Both the position numbers and the translations under genes were made by a program. Shown piece after piece: positions 1 through 6,051 of a DNA stretch of 8,905 nucleotides. Each line of letters begins with the position of its first letter. Positions within the stretch are counted from its first letter, which is position 1. Location: NCBI GenBank assembly GCA_029250565.1, contig JAQXFA010000108.1:1-8905 (forward strand), written 5' to 3'. Source of the DNA: Candidatus Thalassarchaeaceae archaeon (lineage in GTDB: Archaea; Thermoplasmatota; Poseidoniia; Poseidoniales; Thalassarchaeaceae). A model generated the notes under the pieces. The model did no database searches. It saw only the letters and a program-made list of their open reading frames with translations, and was not told the origin of the DNA.

Positions 1-768
1 ATGGTATCATTCACTGGCTCGACATCTGCAGGAGTCAGAGTGAGTCAGGCAGCAGCACCATCTGTAAAACGAGTCACACTCGAACTTGGTGGTAAAAGCG
101 CAAATGTCATTTTGGATGATGCTAACATCGTTAGAGCCGCAAAATCATCAGTTGGTGCCTGTTTTGCCAACTCTGGTCAAACCTGCTCCGCTCTAACACG
201 ACTCATCGTTCCTGAAAATAAAAAGGAGGAAATTATTGAAATCATTACTGGCCGAGTTGCTGGCTTTACTGCAGGAGACCCACTCGATGAAAGTACACGT
301 TGTGGTCCAATGGCATCCGCAAGACAACAAGCGAGTGTTAGCGATTATATCGCTAGTGGAATTTCAGAAGGAGCCACCCTCATATCTGGTGGTGAAGGAA
401 TGCCAGACGGACTTGAGACTGGATTTTTCGTGAAGCCAACCGCATTTGCAGATGTTACACCCGACATGAAAATTTGGAATGAAGAGGTATTTGGTCCACT
501 CCTAACAATCACAACATACAGTAGTGAAGAAGAGGCTTTGGCTCTAGCCAACGATTCAGAATATGGGCTTTCAGGAGGAGTTTGGTCTGAAAATGAGGAG
601 AGAGCACTTTCCTTTGCAAAAAATATGCGAACTGGGCAAGTGAGTATTAATGGAGGGCCTTTCAATATCTCAGCACCATTTGGTGGTTACAAGATGTCAG
701 GGAATGGAAGAGAACTAGGTATTCACGGATTACAGGAATTCCTAGAATTGAAGGCGATTCAACGTTGA
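1..768 (+). CDS. Aldehyde dehydrogenase (NAD(P)-dependent), C-terminal part, cut by window edge
   Basis: This is the C-terminal 255 residues of an ALDH-superfamily enzyme, which oxidises an aldehyde to a carboxylate with NAD(P)+ in the cytoplasm. The visible part begins at the conserved FTGST segment (residues 4-8). It then shows LELGGK with the general-base Glu28, and GQTC with the catalytic nucleophile Cys62. EEVFGP follows at 161-166, where Glu162 and Phe164 match the cofactor-ribose contacts, and a PFGGYKMSGNGRELG signature leads to the C-terminus. Family members are about 450-500 residues, so roughly 200 N-terminal residues, including most of the Rossmann cofactor site, lie left of the window. 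The ATG at position 1 is therefore an internal Met, not the start. The stop is TGA at 766-768. The substrate cannot be read from this half. The AlkB-like oxygenase two genes downstream makes a fatty or alkyl aldehyde plausible, which is an inference. The family call is secure. Confidence 0.95.
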   Translation: MVSFTGSTSAGVRVSQAAAPSVKRVTLELGGKSANVILDDANIVRAAKSSVGACFANSGQTCSALTRLIVPENKKEEIIEIITGRVAGFTAGDPLDESTRCGPMASARQQASVSDYIASGISEGATLISGGEGMPDGLETGFFVKPTAFADVTPDMKIWNEEVFGPLLTITTYSSEEEALALANDSEYGLSGGVWSENEERALSFAKNMRTGQVSINGGPFNISAPFGGYKMSGNGRELGIHGLQEFLELKAIQR

Positions 769-808
769 GGACAAAGCGTCTATACGGGAAATAGTCTGTT
801 AACAATTC

Positions 809-813
809 AGGAG
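809..813 (+). promoter_or_regulatory. Ribosome binding site AGGAG for the kinase gene
   Basis: AGGAG directly abuts an ATG at 814, leaving no spacer, but lies 9 nt before a second in-frame ATG at 823. Normal Shine-Dalgarno spacing therefore favours 823 as the start, shortening the protein by three residues. The 769-808 interval upstream shows no clear terminator or TATA box, consistent with readthrough from the aldehyde dehydrogenase gene. Confidence 0.55.
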
Positions 814-822
814 ATGAACACG

Positions 823-1449
823 ATGACAGGTGGTGAAACCAACCGTCCCCCTCGCTTACTCTTGATTTCAGGGGTTTCTGGAGTTGGTAAATCAACCCTA
901 GCCACTCAGGTAGCATCTGCTCTAAAATTCGATAGGATTGCTGGTAGTGATACCGTTAGAGAAGTTCTTCGTACAGCCACAACACCTTCAGCAAACCCTG
1001 CTTTATTCCGATCTACTTTTTCGAGCGGAGAAACCGGTGATTCTGCTACTGATTGGCTTGATGCCTGTTCAGCGGTTGAAGCAGGTCTTGAAGCAGTGAT
1101 TTCCCGAGCTCGGCGGGAAGGTATTGACTTAATCGTGGAAGGTGCCCACATTATTCCATCAAATCGTATCCTAGCAGACTGGCAAAATCAAGGCGGGGTA
1201 GCAATCGGATTGACATTGACAATTGATAACGCTAGTATACACCAAGAACGAATTGAGGCGAGAGAAGTGAATACTCATCGAGGGGCATCTCGTTACCTCG
1301 CATCTTTTGAGCGCATCCGCGCAATCCAAACAGCGCTAATTACTAGAGCTAAGGGTTCTAACTGGAAAGTAATTGACACCCATCTTCAAGGAGAATTTGT
1401 AGAGAAATTGAAACGGCAATTTGATGAAGAATGGTACAAATTACGGTGA
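823..1449 (+). CDS. P-loop kinase of the 2-phosphoglycerate kinase type
   Basis: This is a 208-residue soluble kinase. The Walker A loop GVSGVGKST is at residues 17-25. It is followed by GSDTVREVLR (Asp43, Arg46, Arg50), a P-x-L-F-x-S-T-F segment near 59-66, VEGAHIIP at 105-112, and a C-terminal YLASFERIRAIQ stretch. This order of motifs is the one I associate with archaeal 2-phosphoglycerate kinase, which makes 2,3-bisphosphoglycerate from 2-phosphoglycerate and ATP as the precursor of cyclic 2,3-diphosphoglycerate. The protein is shorter than the methanogen enzymes as I recall them, and no N-terminal ATP-cone-like domain precedes the P-loop. The substrate may therefore differ, and other small P-loop kinases or Zeta-toxin-like folds remain possible. 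The start at 823 is chosen from AGGAG spacing; ATG 814 is the alternative. It lies 54 nt after the aldehyde dehydrogenase gene, and its TGA is followed after 4 nt by the AlkB-like start, so co-transcription is likely. Confidence 0.75.
   Translation: MTGGETNRPPRLLLISGVSGVGKSTLATQVASALKFDRIAGSDTVREVLRTATTPSANPALFRSTFSSGETGDSATDWLDACSAVEAGLEAVISRARREGIDLIVEGAHIIPSNRILADWQNQGGVAIGLTLTIDNASIHQERIEAREVNTHRGASRYLASFERIRAIQTALITRAKGSNWKVIDTHLQGEFVEKLKRQFDEEWYKLR
1445..1449 (+). promoter_or_regulatory. Ribosome binding site GGTGA overlapping the kinase stop codon
   Basis: The kinase stop TGA (1447-1449) is itself the end of a GGTGA Shine-Dalgarno element. The element lies 4 nt before ATG 1454 and supports that start for the AlkB-like gene over the upstream in-frame ATG at 1421. 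It also suggests translational coupling of the two genes. Confidence 0.55.
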
Positions 1450-1453
1450 TTAC

Positions 1454-2467
1454 ATGGTTGTAGCAAAACCTAGATCATGGTATCCTTATCTTGCAAGTTT
1501 TATTATTCCAATTTCAGCAATAATCGGTAATCTTGTGGGTGGGCCACTCGCTGGCCTAACTATTTTCATTGCTCTAGTGATATTCCCAATTGCAGACCAC
1601 TTTTCTGGACAATCCACACAACCTACATCCTCTCCAAAAAACGATACGCCATTCGAAATAATTCTCATTCTCCATGCTCTGCTAAATCCGATTATTATCG
1701 CAACTTTGGCTTACCATGCATTCCTTGTTGGTAACGCCCCCTCACTATGGTTAGCTGGCTTTTCTACTGGTATCGCTTGTGGAGTTTCAGGGATAGTTGT
1801 CGGGCATGAACTAGGGCACACTAAACCACGCTCTTTCACTTGGTTACTCGCAAGAATGAATCTGATGTTCGCCTTCTATCTTCATTTCACTACTGAACAC
1901 AATTACAATCATCACAAAAATGTTGCAACCGTGAAAGATGCTGCTAGCGCACCACCAGGTAAGGGATTGTGGCTTCATCTTTTACAAACAGTTCCAGGAC
2001 AATTTACAAGCGCTTGGAAAATTGAAAAGAGACGATTACAGAAAAGGGGGAAATCAACTTTATTTGTTTCCAACCCGGTATTCAAAGGGCTCATCATTGA
2101 ATCTGCATTCATCGCCGTTGTTTACTGGTTTGTAGGGATTTGGGTGGTGGTTGCTATCCTCTATCAAGCCGCTGTCAGTATTTTCTTGTTGGAGTATGTC
2201 AACTATATCCGTCATTATGGTTTACAGCGAGAAGTCAATGAAAAACAAACGGAAATGCATTCATGGCAAACTCTGAAGCGGCTTTCACGTTGGACTTTAT
2301 TTGAATTAACTCTCCATCCAGCACACCACCTAGAGGCGAGTAAACCATTTTGGAAATTAGAACCCTATGAGAATGCACCTACTCTGCCCTCGGGTTATTT
2401 TGCAATCTTTTGGCCATGCATATTCCCCCCTCTTTGGAAGCGGATTATGGCATCTCGTTTACCGTAA
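1454..2467 (+). CDS. AlkB-type integral-membrane diiron monooxygenase (alkane hydroxylase-like)
   Basis: This 337-residue polytopic membrane protein has the histidine signature of the AlkB/fatty-acid-desaturase superfamily, which binds two irons on the cytoplasmic face and inserts oxygen into an alkyl chain. Box 1 is GHELGHT (His118, His122). Box 2 is EHNYNHHKNVAT (His149, His153, His154), followed by KDAASA, which parallels the AlkB PEDPASA stretch. NYIRHYGLQRE (His254) matches the AlkB NYIxHYGL motif. Box 3 is LHPAHH (His288, His291, His292). The end, APTLPSGYFAIFWPCIFPPLWKRIM, parallels AlkB C-termini. Hydrophobic helices lie near 10-50, 65-110, 130-145 and 205-250. These AlkB-specific features favour a hydroxylase over a desaturase. 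An ATG at 1421 would add 11 residues but overlaps the kinase gene by 29 nt. No rubredoxin, the usual electron donor, is visible as a gene or fused domain. The substrate (alkane, fatty acid or other lipid) is not determinable here. Confidence 0.85.
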   Translation: MVVAKPRSWYPYLASFIIPISAIIGNLVGGPLAGLTIFIALVIFPIADHFSGQSTQPTSSPKNDTPFEIILILHALLNPIIIATLAYHAFLVGNAPSLWLAGFSTGIACGVSGIVVGHELGHTKPRSFTWLLARMNLMFAFYLHFTTEHNYNHHKNVATVKDAASAPPGKGLWLHLLQTVPGQFTSAWKIEKRRLQKRGKSTLFVSNPVFKGLIIESAFIAVVYWFVGIWVVVAILYQAAVSIFLLEYVNYIRHYGLQREVNEKQTEMHSWQTLKRLSRWTLFELTLHPAHHLEASKPFWKLEPYENAPTLPSGYFAIFWPCIFPPLWKRIMASRLP

Positions 2468-2476
2468 CTGACTAAA

Positions 2477-2911
2477 TCATGTGAGGTCAACGACCACAGC
2501 ATGTGATGTTGTTTTCAGACGGGCTCCACGGTCAGCGATACCAACCTCACAGGTGATGGTGAATACACCGCTATTATTTGTAGCACTAATATCACTCAAA
2601 ATTATCTCAACACCACGATGCTCGCCATGACGCATTAGGTCGGCAGATGTTGAATTAGTAGCGGCGTCAATCGCTTCTTGCCAATCAGCACCATCTGCTA
2701 CCAAAGTACTACTTCGATTCTCAATAGTTGGTTGCCACACTTCGGTAAATGAATTCGTGACTTCTAAGACTTCACCATTGCTAGTATCATAAGGATCTCC
2801 AAGCGAAGCAACAGAAACACCAAACCAAGCCATGGCTAGAAGTGATAGCATCAAAATAATACCAGTTGCCAACAACATTTGACCTGAGTCATTGTTTATT
2901 CGCCTCATCAT
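2477..2911 (-). CDS. Small single-helix pilin-like protein (second)
   Basis: This protein has 144 residues. A short basic and polar head (MMRRINNDSGQ) is followed by one hydrophobic helix at about residues 12-36, then a polar domain of about 105 residues with a single Cys (in FTITCEV) and beta-rich character. This is the architecture of archaeal type IV pilins and of the pilin-like proteins next to haloarchaeal pilus ATPases. The GQ pair just before the helix resembles a class III signal, but I see no exact prepilin peptidase consensus, so processing is uncertain. The start is taken at the first Met of MMRR, where ATG overlaps the preceding stop by one nucleotide (TAATG). A longer frame to 2956 exists, but its extra codons only mirror the glycine-rich tail of the upstream gene. 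This is the last gene of the operon, so it is probably a minor pilin or an assembly partner. I do not recognise a named family with certainty. Confidence 0.75.
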   Translation of the reverse strand: MMRRINNDSGQMLLATGIILMLSLLAMAWFGVSVASLGDPYDTSNGEVLEVTNSFTEVWQPTIENRSSTLVADGADWQEAIDAATNSTSADLMRHGEHRGVEIILSDISATNNSGVFTITCEVGIADRGARLKTTSHAVVVDLT

Positions 2912-3372
2912 TAGACACCACCACCAACATACCATACTTGAAGAGAAATGGTCCATACATCCCCAGTATCTCCTACCAACTTGTGAACACTTAGGGTTCT
3001 GCCATCGGGTGTACTACCTTGACCGTATCTCGCTAAGTCACCTTCATTCTTAGCAACCCAGCAATTACCCTGTACCTGCCCTGGTAAACCTTGTAATAAT
3101 TCGTTACAAGTGCCATCTAAATCACCTGCTGAAAGGCTTTCTGCAAGTTGATTAGGGTGGTTTATTGGGTCATCTGCCTCTACCCCCATTTGCTGAATAA
3201 ACGCATCTTCTGCTGCCAATTGTAACTGACCATCTGAAGATGCTGAAACAGGATCAGGAATCTCTAGTTGTAAGATGAAAGTTGCTGACATAAAAAATAG
3301 CCAAAACAATGTCAGCATTTCCAACACATGAACTTGTGCAAGAGGATTTGGAGATAGCTGTCGCTGATTCAT
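2911..3372 (-). CDS. Small single-helix pilin-like protein (first)
   Basis: This protein has 153 residues. The N-terminal head MNQRQLSPNPLAQ is followed by a hydrophobic helix at about residues 16-36 that begins VHVLEML. Its Glu18 is placed early in the helix, like the conserved pilin glutamate, and Ala12/Gln13 would be a possible prepilin peptidase site. The remaining ~115 residues form a polar domain with one Cys pair (Cys89 and Cys104) that could form a disulfide outside the cell, and a C-terminus ending YVGGGV. The Q-x-H-x-LE pattern recalls the small pilin-like proteins beside archaeal pilus ATPases, but I cannot name a family firmly. It starts 7 nt after the platform protein gene and overlaps the next gene by one base, so it is in the same operon. 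The likely role is minor pilin or pseudopilin, inferred from architecture and neighbours. Confidence 0.8.
   Translation of the reverse strand: MNQRQLSPNPLAQVHVLEMLTLFWLFFMSATFILQLEIPDPVSASSDGQLQLAAEDAFIQQMGVEADDPINHPNQLAESLSAGDLDGTCNELLQGLPGQVQGNCWVAKNEGDLARYGQGSTPDGRTLSVHKLVGDTGDVWTISLQVWYVGGGV
2916..2925 (-). promoter_or_regulatory. Ribosome binding site (GGTGGTGGTG) for the second pilin-like gene
   Basis: On the minus strand a GGTGGTGGTG run ends 4 nt before the ATG at 2911, within the last glycine codons of the upstream gene. It supports the MMRR start and coupled translation across the TAATG overlap. Confidence 0.4.
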
Positions 3373-3379
3373 TAACTAA

Positions 3380-3386
3380 TCACCCT
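3380..3386 (-). promoter_or_regulatory. Ribosome binding site GGGTGA containing the upstream stop codon
   Basis: The TGA stop of the second platform gene (3382-3380) is the end of a GGGTGA Shine-Dalgarno element. It is 7 nt before the ATG of the first pilin-like gene. The arrangement is the same as at 1445-1449 and suggests reinitiation coupling. Confidence 0.5.
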
Positions 3387-4924
3387 GGAGAAAAGTAGCC
3401 AAGAGCAGGATTCAAACCCATGTCTCCTGGAACTCCTAACAAATCAGGTGAGAATGCTACGAAATTAAACGCGATAGTTGAGATGATTAGCATCATTCCA
3501 GCGTGCTTCATACCACTTGATAGTCTGCCTGTAGCCATTAATCCAGCCATCGCCCCGTTACCAAGACCTTGAGCGCTTACACCATAGAAGAACACAACTA
3601 GGAAGAATAGAGGGTCAATTGCACGAATTACCATGTTTCCAATTTGAGCGCTGTCGTCACCCGAATTTGCTGATGAAATTGCTGGAATGAAAACCTTCGC
3701 AAGAACAACAATAACACCTAGGAAAACGAAATATGATGTCCAAATAACTGCAATATATGAGGCAATAGCGCGTTCTCTTTCACCTTCTAGGAATTTAATT
3801 TCACGACTATCATTAGCAGCAGTAACCAAGATATCGGAAATTTTCCCACCTGCCCTATTAGCCTCCCCAATCAAACTAATTGCTCGTTTGACCAGTGGGG
3901 TTCCCACCCTTTCAGCAAACAGAACTATGACATCTCCAAATGCTACACCCCATGATAATTGCTGGGACATTTTCTGAACTTCATCATTCAAGGAGCCGTA
4001 TTCTGAATTTGCCAATGTTCTAACTGCTAACGTCATTGACAATCCTCCTTTCCAATATTCCGCTAAATCACGAAGGAAGTCGGGGAACTTCTCTTCCATT
4101 GCATTGATTGCTTTCATCTTTTTATCCCAGTATACAGCACCAGGATAAACGAGGAAAATGAAACCATAACCGAAGAAGTTGATGAAAATTAGCGGCCTTA
4201 AGTTAAAGGGGCCAAGGTTTACTTCTGGCCCAATAAATTGATTTTTGTTGTTCATCCAATCAGGGATACCATCGTATGTATCAACTTCAAGCGTAAGTGT
4301 GAACTCTTTCATTCGAGGATAACTTCTATCAAATTGTAGCCAAATTTCCCATCCTTCACCTGGTAGAGCATTCATCACTTCTAAGTAACAATCACCCTCT
4401 TGATTAGTGACTCCAGATACTGAATAAGATGTCCCAAGTCCACCACCTGTTGACGGTTCCCATATTTGTATAGTATACGGGAAATCCTCATCGGCTTTCG
4501 CAACGCATGACATTCGCATTTCTTGAGGGGGATGAGAAAGTGTTCCTAATCTTTCAGGGGCGATACCTGTGACATCAAACTCTTGACCTCTTCCAGGCCC
4601 CTTCACATTATCCCACTCAACTTCCATCGTTTGAGTTGATGTTCTTTCTTTGGTAAAGAAACAAGATTCATTTTGTGTATAATCTGGCAACGCCATGTTT
4701 GGGTCAAAGCCACAAGCAGTGTTAATGAATACAGGATTACCATTAGCTGGAGCAGGGGTCAATATTCCGAATACGAGGGTTGCATTGGCAGCCCAAAAAG
4801 CAAGGAACACTATGCCAATAAGAGCTGAGGAAATTGAAATCATAAGAAAATTACGTCTTGTGTTATCGTCCTTGGGGAAATTAAGATCAACACGAATCTT
4901 CTTTTTCTTGTTTCTTCTTGCCAT
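3380..4924 (-). CDS. FlaJ/TadC-like pilus platform membrane protein with extracytoplasmic insert (second copy)
   Basis: This 514-residue protein is an inner platform component of a type IV pilus-like machine, working with the ATPase to extract or polymerise pilins. A very basic start (MARRNKKKKIRVD) precedes the first membrane helix at about 26-55. An extracytoplasmic, beta-rich region follows at about 56-240 with four cysteines (71, 88, 140, 179), and a second helix lies at about 243-265. A T2SSF/GspF-type cytoplasmic domain then runs from about 275 to 385, including FLRDLAEYWKGGLSM, a GTPLVKRAISLIGEANRAGGKISDIL stretch and REIKFLEGERE. Three or so hydrophobic helices fill the C-terminus. 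Ordinary FlaJ/TadC proteins have only short loops where this ~185-residue insert sits, which also explains the length. The start has a strong GGGGTGA element 3 nt upstream. It follows a paralogous platform gene after 15 nt, as TadB and TadC pairs do. The platform role is secure; the role of the insert is unknown. Confidence 0.88.
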   Translation of the reverse strand: MARRNKKKKIRVDLNFPKDDNTRRNFLMISISSALIGIVFLAFWAANATLVFGILTPAPANGNPVFINTACGFDPNMALPDYTQNESCFFTKERTSTQTMEVEWDNVKGPGRGQEFDVTGIAPERLGTLSHPPQEMRMSCVAKADEDFPYTIQIWEPSTGGGLGTSYSVSGVTNQEGDCYLEVMNALPGEGWEIWLQFDRSYPRMKEFTLTLEVDTYDGIPDWMNNKNQFIGPEVNLGPFNLRPLIFINFFGYGFIFLVYPGAVYWDKKMKAINAMEEKFPDFLRDLAEYWKGGLSMTLAVRTLANSEYGSLNDEVQKMSQQLSWGVAFGDVIVLFAERVGTPLVKRAISLIGEANRAGGKISDILVTAANDSREIKFLEGERERAIASYIAVIWTSYFVFLGVIVVLAKVFIPAISSANSGDDSAQIGNMVIRAIDPLFFLVVFFYGVSAQGLGNGAMAGLMATGRLSSGMKHAGMMLIISTIAFNFVAFSPDLLGVPGDMGLNPALGYFSPG

Positions 4925-4927
4925 TTT

Positions 4928-4937
4928 TCACCCCCCC
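4928..4937 (-). promoter_or_regulatory. G-rich ribosome binding site (G7 then TGA) of the second platform gene
   Basis: Read on the minus strand, seven Gs (4937-4931) run into TGA and then AAA before the ATG at 4924, so a GGTGA Shine-Dalgarno core is embedded at the end of a homopolymer. It occupies most of the 15-nt gap between the two platform genes. Confidence 0.5.
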
Positions 4938-4939
4938 TC

Positions 4940-6037
4940 TCACATCTCCATCTCTTTACTCATTAACCAAACTAATCCGGAATAGGCGATGTGAATCATC
5001 GGCAAAACCCCAAGTACAACGCCATAAACCATAGATTCAGAAATTTCAGAACCAGCACCAGATACCCAGAACATGATGACTAGCATTACTATCAGGAACA
5101 GAGGCATTGCCACTGCCACCACAACATATGACTCAGCCATCATTGCTAATGTCTCAAGGAAAACGCCGAGTCTAGTTCGGTTTTCTCGCATGTAATGTTC
5201 TGCTCTATTTAGGAAATAAATTTTCAAACTACCTCCTGATGATAATGTACCCACCATACCTTGGAAAAATTCTGACACCCAAGGGGATGCTGCACGATCT
5301 ACTGAAAGTCTGATTGCAGTTACTAAGTCCATGCCAAGAAGAGTAATGTCACGATAAATCATAGCTGAATCATAAGCGATGTCACCATATATATCCTGAT
5401 TCAACGCTAGAGATTTGAAGATGTTTGCAGGGGTTGCGTTTGCTGCAGACATTGCTGCTGTGTATGATGCAGCATATGGGAGATACTTCTCTAGCGCTTC
5501 TGAGCGCTCTTTCTTACGTCTTTCAGCAGCACCCAAGAAATGCTTGTATGAGAAGTATGGACCAAAGAAACCACAAACTGCAATCAGCCCATACCTTGCG
5601 AAACCGGGAACTACTTTCGTTGAATAATGAGGGCACCCACCATAAGCAACGCTAACCCCATCAGGACCTTCTCCACTCCAGTCAATATTTGGATCAATAT
5701 CGTTGGCGTGCCAGAATGCCCAGTCAATACAAGGATAAATTGACTCTGGGTTTTGCATATTTTCCCACAGCGCAAATGCTCCGATTTCAGGCAACAATGC
5801 CAAAACTAGGACTCCAATAAAAATACCAAAGGCAACAACAGTAGACATGATTGCTGTGGCTTTGTAAACTTCAGGCATAATACGAATATCTGCCTGCAAC
5901 AAAGTTTTCTGAAGCGCTACATCTTCACGTACTTTTTTTCGTAACAATTTACCTAAAATAGCATTGGAGAAACGTTGCCAACCAGAAAGAATCATTCCGT
6001 CAAAGCGGACTTTTTTCTCTTCCGCCTCCTTGGCCAA
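4940..6037 (-). CDS. FlaJ/TadB-like pilus platform membrane protein (first copy)
   Basis: This 365-residue protein is a paralogous platform component. A basic, cytoplasmic N-terminus (about 1-57) leads to a membrane helix at about 58-88. An extracytoplasmic loop follows at about 89-143 with two cysteines (103 and 135) and many Trp/Asp residues, and a second helix lies at about 145-168. A T2SSF-type cytoplasmic domain runs from about 170 to 300 (SEALEKYLPYAASYTAAMSAA, ATPANIFKSLA, and GTLSSGGSLKIYFLNRAEHYMRENR near its end). Two C-terminal helices finish the protein. The start is TTG: the codon immediately upstream in frame is TGA, so no longer protein is possible, and AGAGGTGA sits 5 nt before it. 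The first internal Met (codon 15) lacks a comparable binding site. The gene lies 14 nt after the ATPase and 15 nt before the second platform gene, the ATPase-TadB-TadC order of archaeal Epd-like systems. Confidence 0.87.
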   Translation of the reverse strand: MAKEAEEKKVRFDGMILSGWQRFSNAILGKLLRKKVREDVALQKTLLQADIRIMPEVYKATAIMSTVVAFGIFIGVLVLALLPEIGAFALWENMQNPESIYPCIDWAFWHANDIDPNIDWSGEGPDGVSVAYGGCPHYSTKVVPGFARYGLIAVCGFFGPYFSYKHFLGAAERRKKERSEALEKYLPYAASYTAAMSAANATPANIFKSLALNQDIYGDIAYDSAMIYRDITLLGMDLVTAIRLSVDRAASPWVSEFFQGMVGTLSSGGSLKIYFLNRAEHYMRENRTRLGVFLETLAMMAESYVVVAVAMPLFLIVMLVIMFWVSGAGSEISESMVYGVVLGVLPMIHIAYSGLVWLMSKEMEM

Positions 6038-6042
6038 TCATT

Positions 6043-6050
6043 TCACCTCT
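6043..6050 (-). promoter_or_regulatory. Ribosome binding site AGAGGTGA for a TTG start
   Basis: AGAGGTGA on the minus strand lies 5 nt before TTG 6037. An ATG at 6041-6039 overlaps this spacer but is out of frame with the platform gene, so the binding site together with the in-frame stop before TTG decides the unusual start codon. Confidence 0.6.
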
Positions 6051-6051
6051 C

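Noticed and set aside
1..3. ATG at the first base as the start of the aldehyde dehydrogenase gene
   Set aside because: It sits just before the conserved FTGST segment, about 200 residues into a normal ALDH; the gene is simply cut by the window edge.
345..665. Antisense open frames inside the aldehyde dehydrogenase and kinase genes (also 662-916 and 906-1151)
   Set aside because: They overlap strongly conserved coding sequence on the other strand and show no family motifs.
1421..1423. Upstream ATG for the AlkB-like gene
   Set aside because: It lies inside the kinase gene without a ribosome binding site, whereas ATG 1454 has GGTGA 4 nt upstream.
2912..2956. Longer N-terminus for the second pilin-like protein
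   Set aside because: The extra residues (rich in Ser, Trp and Cys) are the out-of-frame reading of the upstream gene's Gly-Gly-Gly codons; the TAATG overlap gives the natural start.
4931..4937. G7 homopolymer as a phase-variation switch
   Set aside because: The tract lies after the upstream stop and before the GGTGA core, so gain or loss of a G changes neither a reading frame nor the spacing to the ATG.
6039..6041. ATG just upstream of the TTG start of the first platform protein
   Set aside because: It is out of frame with the platform protein and opens no recognisable protein; the in-frame codon before TTG is a stop.
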